From the IMG/VR virus record IMGVR_UViG_3300040856_000860, positions 1 to 49,649 of that record: a stretch of DNA of 49,649 nt; one strand, given 5' to 3'. The translations under genes and the position numbers were made by a program. The stretch's first letter is position 1, and every line of letters starts with the position of its first letter. Shown in pieces: positions 26,701 through 36,604 of this stretch. The notes below the pieces were generated by a model. That model did not search any database. It worked only from the letters and a program-made list of their open reading frames with translations, and was not told the DNA's origin. The stretch is from a virus.

Positions 26701-29700
26701 AACGTATCTGTACCACCTACTGTAATTGTAGCATCTTTTGGTCCAAGCAGTAAGTTACTACTATTAGCAGATTTATAATCTAAATCAACATTATTAAGTT
26801 TAAACGATGGACGTAGCTCACCTTTTTTTCTATCAATAGATGCTTTATAATCAGCATTAAATACATTACCTATTTTATGACCAGTAAATGTATCAACAAT
26901 GATACCGTTTTTAAATCTATCAACGCCGCTACCATCAGCAAAATTTAAATTTTTTGCTTCTTGTTCTAGTAGAGACAGTCTTGTAAAATATTCTAATTTA
27001 TCAATTCTATTCTTAAGAGAGCCAATATCTCTCATTGTAAACACTTCAGTTCTTGTTGGAAATACTCTAGAAGAAAGATCTGTTCTAGAATATTGTTTAC
27101 CGACTTCTGGAGAAACTGATGGATACGGAGAAACATCTACTTTAGCAATAGGTAAATGACCTTCAGGTTCATTAGGATAAACCGGGTTTAGAGAAGGCAT
27201 ACCTGGTGTTACAACAAAATCACCAGAAGGTGATAGCGTTACTACATCTCTTCTTTTTAAATAATAATCTAAGTCTGCTGTTAAGTTTTCATTAGGTGCC
27301 ATATATCTTAAACCACCAGCTGGGCTTACAATTGTTGTATTGCCAGATGGAGGATTAACAGTAGCACTACCAACGGTTGTTGAATCAGCAGCTGTATCTG
27401 TGATACGAGGTCTAATGTCGATACTATCTCTTAGATTATAAGTAGTACCGGTAACCTGAGAAGTAAACAGCGGAATTTCTTGAGTAGTAATAGCAGTTGT
27501 GTTCGCAGCGTTAGTATCATCAATTGGATACGAGTCGACAGAGAAATATCCAACGCCTTGTGAGGTATCGTGATTAAAGTAATTTAATTTAACTAGATAT
27601 ACATCACCTGACGAAGCTGTAGATGATCCTTTTAATCTTAATTTACCGTGTTTATAAAGATTATCTGTTTGACCATTGTCTAGTTCAAAGTTGTTAGTTA
27701 CATCGGTGCCTTCAGTAGCTGTTGTAAACACAGTATTACCTGTATTTCTACGCACTTCAATTATCTTATGAACATCTGATAAACCTAAATCCCATGGACC
27801 AGTTGTATTAGCAGAACCGTCAGGTTTATTTACTGTAACTTGAACATAACGGTTAGATCTATAACCTTTAGCAATTTCTTGTCCGTCAACTTTTGTTAAT
27901 TCAGTTATTACAGTAGCGCTAACAGTATTGTTTAACGCTTCCTGAAGATCAAATGAAGCAGATGTTGAGGAAGCAACAGTAACTGTTCTTGCAGCCCCAT
28001 CACCACCAACACCGGACATATCAATAACTTGTCCTTTGTTAAATACTTTAAATATATTTTCTGTTGTTGCAGCGATCGGTGCACCTGTTAAAGTAGAAAG
28101 GGTAGATGATCCGACACTAGTAACAATCAATGTGTTACTCATGTTCTCCAATCTAATTTCATCACCAACGTTGAATTTAGTGCTTGCTCCTGTAATTCCA
28201 GTAATTGAGTTTGCACCAGCAGTAACAGAACCAGCAGCGACAGCACTAGAGCTAACAGTGTTAGCATTTAACACAACATAAAAACCTGACTGTTTTTGCG
28301 TTGTGTTTAAAGCACCAGTAGAGAACGGGAATGTTTCATCTACCGCACCTGTGGCTAACGAGAATGTACCATCAGTTGCAATAGTAACATCAAACTTCTT
28401 AACAAACTGGAAGTTTGTATCAATGTTACCGTTAACATCTCTTAGTCTTCTAATATTATCAGCAGGAACTTTAAAGATTGTTCTATTAAAATCTATCTCA
28501 TTAATAGTGCTAGAAACAATGTCTGCAATACCGTTTGCTTGAGATTCGGTAGAGTTATCAATAAAGATAGATTTAGCAGATGAAAATGCACCGCCTGTCA
28601 TGTTTATATCATAAAGATATAAATTGTATCTCGCTTCTGACGAGCCTTTTGTACCGGAGACATATTCTATAGCTCTGACTCTAGCTGTACCGATTGCAGT
28701 ACCAGCCGGTGTAGCTGTTGAAAATGTATTATTTGAAGCAGCTCTTGTATAACCGTTATAAATGGTTACCTTTTTATGGGCATTTACATCCCAAGCCCCG
28801 GCTACTTCTTTTACTACTACATAATTACCATAATTAGCACTTACATTTAAAGCTTCAACAGATTCATAGTTAGTAGACTTTTGAATAGGAACATGCTTTG
28901 TAACTATATTTTCTACTTCTGCACCATTTACATACGCTTTACCTGGCTCTACATCAACTGAAAGTAATGTAGAATTACCACCATCACCAGCAGTAAATAC
29001 ACCTTTATTATTTGCTTGGTTTAGATGTTCTCTTAAACGAACACTTAATCCTCTTACAATAAAGTCACCATTAATTTCTTTTGTTCTTCTATTAACAAAA
29101 TCTTTAATTTCTGCATACTGAGGTTTATCTACTTTACGTTGAATTATACCATTTTCAATTCTTAACAATTCAACAAAGTCGGTACCGGTATTTGCAGTTA
29201 ATGTGTATTTGCTAAGCGTGCCGGTTAATTTTAATCGATTTGCACCTGGAGCTGTATAGTTATATGAACCGCTAGCAGGGTCTTTTAATGTAGGGTCGTT
29301 GTCTGCAGTAACAATAGTTTCTGTTAAATTAAAACCTACTTTATAATCTGCATTCGTAGAGTATTTACCAACAACTATTTCTTGAGCAGGGATACGGATA
29401 AAATGATCTTTAGCAAAAATAATACCTTCACCAACAGTAAGTTTTGAACCAACACCTACTGAATCTACAGTTGAAGCTACATTTGCTGAAACACTAGTAT
29501 TAGAAGTAATCGTTTCACCTAATGTGAAATAGTTATTTCCACTATTTGATGTACCGGTACTTGTATATTTAATAAAAAGTGTTTTAAGATTTGGTGTCTC
29601 AGCTTCTGATCCTGTATCTGTACCAATAACAATAGCTGTGGTATTAGATGTAGAACCAGTAATGGTTGTATTTAAAAACGAATTCGCTACAACATTATTT

Positions 29701-29975
29701 CCTGAAGCATTATTATCTCTAATTTTGATATATGTTGCTTTTGTATCGTAATTAAGTTCTATACCTGTTACAATACTACCTTCTCTAAAAACATGTTCGC
29801 CAAATCTATCAATTTGATTTTGTAGAATGGATTGCATTTGTGTAAGCTCGCGAGCTTGCACTGCATAACCAGGTCTAAATAACATTCTATGAAAGTTTTT
29901 AGACTCATCAAAATCATCGTAGTACGGTGCTACGTTGAAATTTGTAACTAAAGAGTCTGTGTTAGCTACTGCCAT
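23796..29975 (-). CDS. Giant baseplate/tail fibre protein with N-terminal DUF4815
   Basis: A 2059-residue virion protein. The N-terminus (NVAPYYDDFDESKNFHRMLF, then RPGYAVQARELTQMQSILQ) is a clear DUF4815 domain. A long conserved middle contains DIRPRI, LDYYLKRRDVVTLSPSGDF, and later FMRSRVIQVTGRGFKPNTRL followed by YAFFDGTAVSDYI. The rest is Thr/Ser/Asn-rich beta structure with no recognised enzyme. It lies right after gp8, where T4 has gp9 and gp10, so it probably joins the baseplate wedge to the fibres. That placement is inference from order. It is the largest gene in the window. Confidence 0.85.
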   Translation of the reverse strand: MAVANTDSLVTNFNVAPYYDDFDESKNFHRMLFRPGYAVQARELTQMQSILQNQIDRFGEHVFREGSIVTGIELNYDTKATYIKIRDNNASGNNVVANSFLNTTITGSTSNTTAIVIGTDTGSEAETPNLKTLFIKYTSTGTSNSGNNYFTLGETITSNTSVSANVASTVDSVGVGSKLTVGEGIIFAKDHFIRIPAQEIVVGKYSTNADYKVGFNLTETIVTADNDPTLKDPASGSYNYTAPGANRLKLTGTLSKYTLTANTGTDFVELLRIENGIIQRKVDKPQYAEIKDFVNRRTKEINGDFIVRGLSVRLREHLNQANNKGVFTAGDGGNSTLLSVDVEPGKAYVNGAEVENIVTKHVPIQKSTNYESVEALNVSANYGNYVVVKEVAGAWDVNAHKKVTIYNGYTRAASNNTFSTATPAGTAIGTARVRAIEYVSGTKGSSEARYNLYLYDINMTGGAFSSAKSIFIDNSTESQANGIADIVSSTINEIDFNRTIFKVPADNIRRLRDVNGNIDTNFQFVKKFDVTIATDGTFSLATGAVDETFPFSTGALNTTQKQSGFYVVLNANTVSSSAVAAGSVTAGANSITGITGASTKFNVGDEIRLENMSNTLIVTSVGSSTLSTLTGAPIAATTENIFKVFNKGQVIDMSGVGGDGAARTVTVASSTSASFDLQEALNNTVSATVITELTKVDGQEIAKGYRSNRYVQVTVNKPDGSANTTGPWDLGLSDVHKIIEVRRNTGNTVFTTATEGTDVTNNFELDNGQTDNLYKHGKLRLKGSSTASSGDVYLVKLNYFNHDTSQGVGYFSVDSYPIDDTNAANTTAITTQEIPLFTSQVTGTTYNLRDSIDIRPRITDTAADSTTVGSATVNPPSGNTTIVSPAGGLRYMAPNENLTADLDYYLKRRDVVTLSPSGDFVVTPGMPSLNPVYPNEPEGHLPIAKVDVSPYPSVSPEVGKQYSRTDLSSRVFPTRTEVFTMRDIGSLKNRIDKLEYFTRLSLLEQEAKNLNFADGSGVDRFKNGIIVDTFTGHKIGNVFNADYKASIDRKKGELRPSFKLNNVDLDYKSANSSNLLLGPKDATITVGGTDTFTVGETVTAGAASGKLVYQVDRKLYLENVSGTFTVSATATGGSSTSSGTISAVSTPGNGKYLSVPYTHEKVIQQSFATTSRVAAGLFWNFLGNITLSPDQDYWVDTTVAPEVQVNFDMNYDNWEFLASTWETEWNNWQTVSSGSSSSGSRWLEDFADGGNGAGINIFRNTVTTTTTSTQTRTGIEREIVPETVEQRIGNRVIDTNVIPFMRSRVIQVTGRGFKPNTRLYAFFDGTAVSDYITPTNSSFANTAVEGSNLVTDTNGDVYAEFRIPNNDGLRFRVGEKIFRLTDNSTNATGIGLTTTSGEANYAAQGLVQTVQDTVISTRVPRIVANEVSDSRTITSSSTVDTGTRSGQIVGIPNVSPDIFNMGSGAINVVDASGQRTLPPLRQQPVDPIAQTFTVTNFNNTGLTSGVFLTKLDLYFATKDSSRPVFIEIREVDATTNSITPKILPFSNITLEASDINTSANGSKPTLIHFPTPVHLVNGATYAIVVKPGANNPNTSLFISKLGGTDLVTGQRVNQQPYVGDLFASSNDRSWSPIYDEDLKFNLYIASFTTGQVGTAIFKNEDREFFKINGSNTFNTIGETINGPTTIINNSVLSVNANMVLVGNTSGANGLVTSQSSNTIIVNNVSLNDKFTAGERVNVVINGIKQEPHAIVHSVATPTGKVSYFDNVNSVGNTFLHIDNASGTFTVGDQLKGQKDGNTTTIDSIDKLEIDTLQLNNNYLGFEGTYVVSRGKFASSAAARETSFRVLEQNENTPFSAPRYILSKSLETSGISSEKSGEIEVTFVTNNNRVAPMIDTERVNLIVVDNNVNNDTTGEDSVNGGNAEARYITRTLTLADGQDAEDLKVRLNAYKPSGTGISVYYKILNKDDDDAFEDRSWVEMTQTTLSTVVSSSENYNDFIVYDYGIPAAQLTGGSNEVQYVNSQGITYTGYKYIAVKVVMTSSSDSIVPRVKDLMAIALQV

Positions 29976-29991
29976 TTTCTATCCTATTAAT

Positions 29992-31899
29992 TTAAAAACG
30001 AACAACTATTTTGATGTCTTCTATGCCATCTACAGTTCGAGAGGTGACTGCTCTATTTTCTCTATATAAAACTTCACCAGAATAAGCTCTTAACTGCGGA
30101 GTAGTAATAGATGTTACTGTTCCTAAAGCGCTTGACGTATTGCCTGATAAAGATTCTGTTGTAAATGTGCCTTCTACATTTGTTAATTCCACTATACCGT
30201 TAGTACTATCAGCGTTTGTGTTTGCAAAAGTAACTACTCTTCCAATCGCTCCACTAGTTAGACCGTTTACCATTTCATCTTGGTTATAAGGTCCACTGTT
30301 AATACCAACAACAGTTAGTTTTGTAGTCTGATGATATGAATCGCCTGTTGCAACACTACCATTTGCTAGTAACGGATCTTTTATTAAACCAATAATTCTA
30401 AAATCATTATTAGTTGGAAACGTATTTCCCTCCGTGCCTGATATTCTTACATTTATACCAACATTAAAACCGCCAAGCTCTGAGATAGGATCTGCACCAT
30501 GACCACCTGGTGGTGATAATCTTGGTACTGCAGTAGCTCCTGTTCCTCCCGGTCCTGATATTTCTACATTTGCATATGCATACTGACTACCAACGTTAAT
30601 CATATTTATATAAGTTATTTGACCGCTAGCTACATTAGCATAAGCTTTAGCACCAGAACCATCACCACTTATAATAATTTTTGGTCCGATATGATAGCTA
30701 CTAGATGTATTAGGTGTAATAACAAGTCCTGCACTTAGTGTAGCTGTTCTCGTTGTACCGTTATATGAAATAACATTCGCTATTTGACCGGAACCTAAAC
30801 CAGCTGATACAAACAAAGAAGAGCCATTATAAAAACTATCTACTTGACTAGCATTATTAGCTAAACTAACAACTGATGTATTTGATACAGATGTAAACGT
30901 ATTAGATGTTATTCTATAATTAGATCCGTTCGCAGTTACTTCAATAATATCAATAGAATTATTAGAAGCGGCTTGCTGAACATCCCATTGTACGGATCCA
31001 TCATCTGACGTTAAAGTTTTAACCGGAACGTATGCTGATGTTACAAATTTTAATGCATCTGCAGCGCTAATAGTATACATAAATTTCCATTTATATCCAT
31101 CAGCAGTAGAAATTATAGAAGTGCTTGTACCTGTAGGTTCAACTGTCGATGCTGCCCCTCTGTTATTAAATAGACACTTATATACTCTATATGTAAGTGC
31201 TTGTCGAGTAACCACATAAAACTGTTTACTAAATAAACCTGAATCACGATCATCATATTCAGTGTAAACTCGTCCTGAAACCCAATCATATCTGTCAAGT
31301 TCATGAGAGACATCAACTTCAGTGATTTTTTTAGCTGCAATCATTTCTCTCCACGGTGAAAATAAATTTTCTCGTATTGAGTCAGTTGGTGTAGGTGCAA
31401 CATCTTCACCCGGTCTATCAATTACAGAAATAGTACCATACATTGCAGCATGTAGAGAACATTGATAGTAAAATGTGCCTGTGTTGACTGGTGTCCAAGA
31501 CACTGTACTACCACTTATGGCACCCTGCCCTGTAGCAGTTGGATCTGAAACTAAGTTGTTAGTATCTGCAACACCACCGACAGTTTTAATATACAAAGGG
31601 TGTGAACCTAAATTGTTTGTAATTTGAATAGTATCACCAGCATAGATAGTAATTGTAGGATCGTTACCTACAACATCTGTGCTTGTTCTATCATCTACAC
31701 CAGAACTAAAAATATAATTGATAGTACCATCAGCAGAATCTATAGTGAAAGAAAAAGAAGCGGGCGGATATATTTGACTTGGCCAAGTGTTAACCCGACC
31801 AATAAAAATATAATGAGTATTGCCACCATAACCCTTAACTGAGTCACGTAATACACATGCATTAAGCAATCTAAATCGACTTGAAACTAAACTTGGCAT
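29992..31899 (-). CDS. 8: Baseplate wedge protein gp8 with an inserted cupredoxin-like domain
   Basis: Wedge subunit of the baseplate. The ends match T4 gp8: an IFIGRVNTWP segment near residue 31 and a C-terminus SGEVLYRENRAVTSR...IEDIKIVVRF, comparable to the T4 ending SGEMIYMENRP...EEINILFTF (from memory). Between YPP (about 46) and PTDS (about 171) lies a cupredoxin-like domain of ~115 residues: AGDTIQITNNLGSHPLYI and then GTFYYQCSLHAAMYGTISV. It carries His100, Cys147, His150 and Met153, the full ligand set of a type-1 copper site. A second insertion rich in Asn/Gly/Ser (about 315-560) enlarges the protein to 635 residues versus 334 in T4. Confidence 0.88.
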   Translation of the reverse strand: MPSLVSSRFRLLNACVLRDSVKGYGGNTHYIFIGRVNTWPSQIYPPASFSFTIDSADGTINYIFSSGVDDRTSTDVVGNDPTITIYAGDTIQITNNLGSHPLYIKTVGGVADTNNLVSDPTATGQGAISGSTVSWTPVNTGTFYYQCSLHAAMYGTISVIDRPGEDVAPTPTDSIRENLFSPWREMIAAKKITEVDVSHELDRYDWVSGRVYTEYDDRDSGLFSKQFYVVTRQALTYRVYKCLFNNRGAASTVEPTGTSTSIISTADGYKWKFMYTISAADALKFVTSAYVPVKTLTSDDGSVQWDVQQAASNNSIDIIEVTANGSNYRITSNTFTSVSNTSVVSLANNASQVDSFYNGSSLFVSAGLGSGQIANVISYNGTTRTATLSAGLVITPNTSSSYHIGPKIIISGDGSGAKAYANVASGQITYINMINVGSQYAYANVEISGPGGTGATAVPRLSPPGGHGADPISELGGFNVGINVRISGTEGNTFPTNNDFRIIGLIKDPLLANGSVATGDSYHQTTKLTVVGINSGPYNQDEMVNGLTSGAIGRVVTFANTNADSTNGIVELTNVEGTFTTESLSGNTSSALGTVTSITTPQLRAYSGEVLYRENRAVTSRTVDGIEDIKIVVRF

Positions 31900-31925
31900 A
31901 TTTTTCTCTGCTTATATATTTACAT

Positions 31926-31933
31926 TATTTATA
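31926..31933 (-). promoter_or_regulatory. Late promoter box TATAAATA before gp8
   Basis: Exact box in the 40-base gap between gp7 and gp8, 27 bases before the gp8 ATG. A second, one-mismatch copy (TGTAAATA, 31924-31917) follows at once, giving a tandem arrangement like that at 3714-3732. Confidence 0.8.
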
Positions 31934-31939
31934 TTGGTT

Positions 31940-34276
31940 TTAACTACTAGTGTAAACATATGTTGCACCAGTTACAATCGCAAGATCACCGTTAGCGAAT
32001 GTTACATTCGCTGTAGTTACAAATGTATTTGCATCACTAATAGAATCAACAGTTGAAGTGAGTTCTACACCTGTATCGTTTACGTCTAGTATTTTAACAA
32101 TGGTACCAGCACTAAAGTTAGTATCAAACGATGTACCAATACCATCAAATACTCTATTGCTTGGGAATGTATCGATAGTAACATTTTCATAATCACTAAT
32201 AAATTTATTCTGTAAATCAGTAACATCATTAACTAACTGGTTAGACATAGTACCAGCACCAATTAAGTAAAGTTCATTAGTATCTGAAACAACTGCTGTA
32301 GATTCAATACTTTGAAGTTGATTCTCTAATGCAAAAATAGCATCTGTAGGTACTACAGTTGTAGAATCAATTGATGGAACTGGGAAGCTATAACCTGTAG
32401 AATCTAAAGTTCCTATACTTATTGTAGATGTAATAGAAGCAGGATCAATTAATGGTGCAACACTAAAGTCGCCAATGCTTAAAGTAGAATCTATACCAAT
32501 TAATGCTCCACCACCCAAGTTAAACTCATAATCTAAATCTGTGCTAATTGATGTTGTTACAGCTAAAGACGGCGGATCAATATTAAAGATAAGCTCATGC
32601 ACACCTAGAGAAGATGTACTTGTAATAGATGCAGGATCAATTAGTTGTACAATAGAAGGTACACCAAATGTTAGTGTTGATGTAATACTCTGTAAATTTT
32701 CAATTGTAAGATTGACATAAGGATCAGCTGAAAACGATACATTTATATTAGCCGATATATCGGCTTCACCAAATAATTTTTGACCTGCAGGGTGAATAGT
32801 ATCTGTCACTAATTGTTTATAAACACCTAGCGCTTTTGTAGATTTTAATACATAAGAAAATTCTTGATAAAAGTAGTTATCTTGAAGTTTATTATTCCAA
32901 GATAAAAATCCTCTTGTATCTTGATAACCACCCGGATAAGCAATAACACCAGTAACTAATGGTGCACCGAAAGCTGGTCTTGTATTAGCTCTAGAAATAT
33001 TTGTAAGAGTTACTCTGTTTGCTCTATTATATCCTGAACCTGGATTATTAATAGAAATCTCTGCTAAACTACCTGCTACTCTTTGCGGATCAAATACAGC
33101 GTTAAAACCTTTTATACCACCAGAACCATCTGGTAAGTTTTGATCAGCAACAGGAGCATAGCGAACTGAAACATCAGGAAGTGAAGTATAGTTAGATCCT
33201 CTAGAAGAAAAACCTAGAGATGAAATAGCACCGACAGTAATATTTGATGTACCTAGTGCAGCAGATAATACAGAAGATGCATTAGAGCTTGCAAGATTAG
33301 CAGAAAGAGAACCAGTGTTAGAAGTTATAAATGTATTAGCGTTAATTAATGTGTTTTGAAGATCAGATATAGTATCATCATAAACTAAAACTTGCTCGGT
33401 ATTAGAAATGCCAGTAATTGTAAAAATAGCACCTGATCCACCACCGCCAGAAATATCTAAATCTAATCCAGTAATATAGCCACTGCCGCCATCGGTTATA
33501 CCTACGTTTAAACTGTTATCTGTAGTTCTAATAACTGTACCGTTTGCGGATGTACCTATAGAACTAGTAATATTAACACCATCACCAAGTTGATGACCAT
33601 CACCGCCAAAAGATATAACAACACCTTTTAATGGACCGACTGATGCAATAATAACACCATTAATTGTATTATCATTGTTTTTTACTGTTTCTGAATCTTC
33701 AAAAGTTCCATTTATATCGCTTAAAAATAATTCATATACTGGTACACCTTGTTCTGTTGTTGATGTAACTCTATCAACAGTAGCAAATGCTCCAGTAAGA
33801 ACACCTGTTATTTTTTCACCAGCTAAAGTACTCGGATCACCCGTAAACGGTGAAGATATACGAATGGAATTTTCTTGAACCCAAACACCATCAGATGCTC
33901 TTAAAATATCATTACCCGGGTAGTAAAATTCTATTTCTTCATCATAAAGTATCCTAAAAAGTAATCTAAAGGCTTGCTCTGAACCTTTTGAACGGTACAA
34001 GTCTTTGATTTTTTGATAAACAAGACTCTTATTAGCTCTAATAGAATCAGGAAAAGAAGATAGCACTTCTCTTTTAAAATAATCTAAAAACTCATCCGCA
34101 GTTCTATCAACATCCTGGTATGTTAAAAGATTTTTTGATCTATCAGTAACTTGGTTGGTTGTTTCTAACCACTCATAATACGCTTTAATAAAAGCTTGAA
34201 ATCTAGGGCCCTCATCTTCAATAAAAGATGGTAGTAGATTGTCTATTAATACTGAAGTTTTTTTATCAGTAGCCAT
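31940..34276 (-). CDS. 7: Baseplate wedge protein, gp7-like
   Basis: A 778-residue protein. The N-terminal ~130 residues (SFIEDEGPRFQAFIKAYYEW, later IKDLYRSKGSEQAFRLLFRI and LYDEEIEFYYPG) correspond to a conserved segment in the C-terminal third of T4 gp7 (FEAFCEAYIQYL...YSTKGIEASYKFLFKVLYNEEVEIE, from memory). The following ~650 residues are beta-rich and repetitive, with repeats of the type ITSTSSLGVHELIFNIDPPS. The T4 N-terminal beta-propeller part is absent. The gene lies between gp6 and gp8, as in T4, and overlaps the gp6 stop by one base. The assignment is good for the domain and moderate for full equivalence. Confidence 0.8.
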   Translation of the reverse strand: MATDKKTSVLIDNLLPSFIEDEGPRFQAFIKAYYEWLETTNQVTDRSKNLLTYQDVDRTADEFLDYFKREVLSSFPDSIRANKSLVYQKIKDLYRSKGSEQAFRLLFRILYDEEIEFYYPGNDILRASDGVWVQENSIRISSPFTGDPSTLAGEKITGVLTGAFATVDRVTSTTEQGVPVYELFLSDINGTFEDSETVKNNDNTINGVIIASVGPLKGVVISFGGDGHQLGDGVNITSSIGTSANGTVIRTTDNSLNVGITDGGSGYITGLDLDISGGGGSGAIFTITGISNTEQVLVYDDTISDLQNTLINANTFITSNTGSLSANLASSNASSVLSAALGTSNITVGAISSLGFSSRGSNYTSLPDVSVRYAPVADQNLPDGSGGIKGFNAVFDPQRVAGSLAEISINNPGSGYNRANRVTLTNISRANTRPAFGAPLVTGVIAYPGGYQDTRGFLSWNNKLQDNYFYQEFSYVLKSTKALGVYKQLVTDTIHPAGQKLFGEADISANINVSFSADPYVNLTIENLQSITSTLTFGVPSIVQLIDPASITSTSSLGVHELIFNIDPPSLAVTTSISTDLDYEFNLGGGALIGIDSTLSIGDFSVAPLIDPASITSTISIGTLDSTGYSFPVPSIDSTTVVPTDAIFALENQLQSIESTAVVSDTNELYLIGAGTMSNQLVNDVTDLQNKFISDYENVTIDTFPSNRVFDGIGTSFDTNFSAGTIVKILDVNDTGVELTSTVDSISDANTFVTTANVTFANGDLAIVTGATYVYTSS

Positions 34277-36168
34277 TAGTACACCGTAGATATTATTGCG
34301 TCTTCTGTAATACTTGTTGTTTCACCTTGCGTACTAATATTGCTGGTTGTAGCAACTATTTTTTTCAAGTTATTATCGTAAATATTTACTTTAGCATCTT
34401 TAATTAAAATAATTTGATTACGTATTAAATCAACATCATTTGCATCTGGATCAACAGTAATTTCTATACCGCTTCCTGTATAAGCAGTAATTAATAAATT
34501 ATTTAACTGTATCAATCCAGTATTATAATTAATAGTGCCTGCAATTCTATTAGTATATACTCTTACACCAGAGGTGTCTACATAATAAGTTCTTAAATTT
34601 CCAAAACCGTCATCATCTAGTCTAGTACCGCTAATACCCTTATATGTAAATGTAGAAGAAGTAGCTGTCAGGCCTCTTCCAGGGTGTGCAGCAGGATTGA
34701 TTCTTAAAATTACACCACCTGTTATATTTAACAAAGACCTATTAAAGTTTAATGTATAAGTTTTTACAGTAGTAGTATCAGGAACAAATCTTTTTGTTAT
34801 TCTTAACTCAGAGTTAATACTAGTAAATGCTGAATTTACTTTATCAAGTTCTTTTATAAATTCCGAGTTAATAAAACCTTTATTGAATAAACCTAACTGA
34901 GTATTTTCGAATGAAATAATTTTATTCGCGACAGCTGTTAGTAAAGTACCAGCTGTTGCAGTTGTTAAGTTAGGATTATATTTTACTGTAACTTCTGGCT
35001 TAACATATAGATAGGTTGGATTTACTATTACTGGTTCTATAGTCACAATATTTTTTGATTGAAGGAAATCTGTAATATCATTTTTTTGAGCTATAGATAG
35101 AGTTTCTGATTGAGTAGGCTTAATAGAGAGATATACTTTACCGTAAATAGGTGGGTTGTTATCTTCTCCACCCCATGCAGATACTGATTGTATATAACTA
35201 AATTGAGATTTTACAATATTTTCATAATCTTTGGTAGTTACAGCTCTATTTTGATTTTCATAATTTTTAGGAGCATTAAACTTAATAGATTGAATATTTT
35301 CTCTATCTCCGCCACCTTGAGCTCGAGCTACATGATTAACAGTAATATTACTATAACCATCAATATTATCTACTGCAGTAAAGGTGTTTGCACCAGCAGT
35401 TGCAGAACCATTACATACTCTATAGTCTATGTTAACTACATTGCCATCATTTAAAGCCTTGCCAAGAATATTATCACCAAACTTAAGCTCATATCTTCCA
35501 TCTTCATTTTCTTGTAAAAAGTAAGCTGTTGTATTACCAGTTACTGAAGTTAGATTAGTAGCATTAGTATATGTTGTAATATTGCTGTTTGCTGCGGTTT
35601 CTTGAATACTTACGGTTAAACTTCTCGTATCTACACTCTCTGCAGGAATAACATATCTTTCAGGGTTGTTTGTACTTACTGTATACTTAAAAGTAAAAGG
35701 TCTTCCTTCTACAATATCTAAATTTGTAGAAAATATTCCGCTAGGATTAGCATTTATAGTCACAGCGTTTGGATTTACAAAAATATATTGTTTACCGTCT
35801 ATAGTAGTTCTAAATTTAGTATTTTTATCTACTGTTATATTTGTAGGAGAGTCATTCGGTGTAACAACTAATTGAACTGTTGCTGTTGGTCCTTGTGCGG
35901 AGCGTGGAGTGTACCCTAGCATTTTTGCACGTGAAACTACATTGCTGCGAATTTGAGCTGAATCTAAAAACATTTCATTTCCTACCATATTAAGATAGTA
36001 GGAATTCATATAAGTATTGTATGCTAACAAATTAAGAAGAATTTGCATTGTAGAGGAATCATAATCGTAATCCCCTAGTTCTGTTTGATTAGATAGAAAG
36101 TTTCTTAAATTTGACTTAATAGTATCAAAATTGATATCTGTAAGCTCGAGCGCGTTATTCGCTGGCAT
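34276..36168 (-). CDS. 6: Baseplate wedge protein gp6
   Basis: Core wedge subunit; gp6 dimers form the ring that triggers baseplate change on infection. The 630-residue product starts MPANNALELTDINFDTIKSN and contains the family signature LLNLLAYNTYMNSYYLNMVGN followed by EMFLDSA...SRAKMLGYTPRS. A baseplate-J-like middle region (GDRENIQSIKFNAPKNYENQ and TTKDYENIVK) is also present. T4 gp6 is 660 residues. It overlaps gp25 and gp7 by one base each, indicating a tightly coupled wedge operon. Confidence 0.95.
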   Translation of the reverse strand: MPANNALELTDINFDTIKSNLRNFLSNQTELGDYDYDSSTMQILLNLLAYNTYMNSYYLNMVGNEMFLDSAQIRSNVVSRAKMLGYTPRSAQGPTATVQLVVTPNDSPTNITVDKNTKFRTTIDGKQYIFVNPNAVTINANPSGIFSTNLDIVEGRPFTFKYTVSTNNPERYVIPAESVDTRSLTVSIQETAANSNITTYTNATNLTSVTGNTTAYFLQENEDGRYELKFGDNILGKALNDGNVVNIDYRVCNGSATAGANTFTAVDNIDGYSNITVNHVARAQGGGDRENIQSIKFNAPKNYENQNRAVTTKDYENIVKSQFSYIQSVSAWGGEDNNPPIYGKVYLSIKPTQSETLSIAQKNDITDFLQSKNIVTIEPVIVNPTYLYVKPEVTVKYNPNLTTATAGTLLTAVANKIISFENTQLGLFNKGFINSEFIKELDKVNSAFTSINSELRITKRFVPDTTTVKTYTLNFNRSLLNITGGVILRINPAAHPGRGLTATSSTFTYKGISGTRLDDDGFGNLRTYYVDTSGVRVYTNRIAGTINYNTGLIQLNNLLITAYTGSGIEITVDPDANDVDLIRNQIILIKDAKVNIYDNNLKKIVATTSNISTQGETTSITEDAIISTVY

Positions 36169-36584
36169 TATCTTGTTCTCTCTATTTGTATTTTTAACTC
36201 TTGTGGTTCGGCTTCATTAACTATGAAATAAACTAAATTAACCGAAACCGTATTGTTGTCTAGCCCACCAATAACAGTAACGTCTTGAACTTCAACTCTT
36301 GGCTCATGATTCTCTATTGCAAGACGAATATCTTCTTCAAGGTTAATAGCTTCTACAGCATCAAAATTTTCAAATAAACGATTTTGTATATCTGATCCAA
36401 ATGTCGGCTCATATGGACGTTCATAACGATTAGTAAGAATCAAATTCTTAAGCGCGCCATTAATAGCAGCTGCATTTTTTTTAACCACAGGTTTACCTGT
36501 CACAGGGTGTGGTGTAAACGATACACTCAAATCACTAAACTGTACTTCTTTTCTTAATGGATTAGTAGCTGCAGAACCGACCAT
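36168..36584 (-). CDS. 25: Baseplate wedge protein gp25
   Basis: Links gp6 and gp53 at the inner wedge and starts the sheath; member of the gpW/gp25 (TssE-like) family. The 138-residue product contains KNLILTNRYERPYEPTFGSD, then IQNRLFEN, and AIENHEPRVEVQDVTVIGG, the classic gp25 core with its Glu-Pro-Arg motif. T4 gp25 is 132 residues. A GATAAATA box lies 22 bases upstream. Confidence 0.95.
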   Translation of the reverse strand: MVGSAATNPLRKEVQFSDLSVSFTPHPVTGKPVVKKNAAAINGALKNLILTNRYERPYEPTFGSDIQNRLFENFDAVEAINLEEDIRLAIENHEPRVEVQDVTVIGGLDNNTVSVNLVYFIVNEAEPQELKIQIERTR

Positions 36585-36604
36585 ATTAACCTCTATCTTT
36601 TCAT

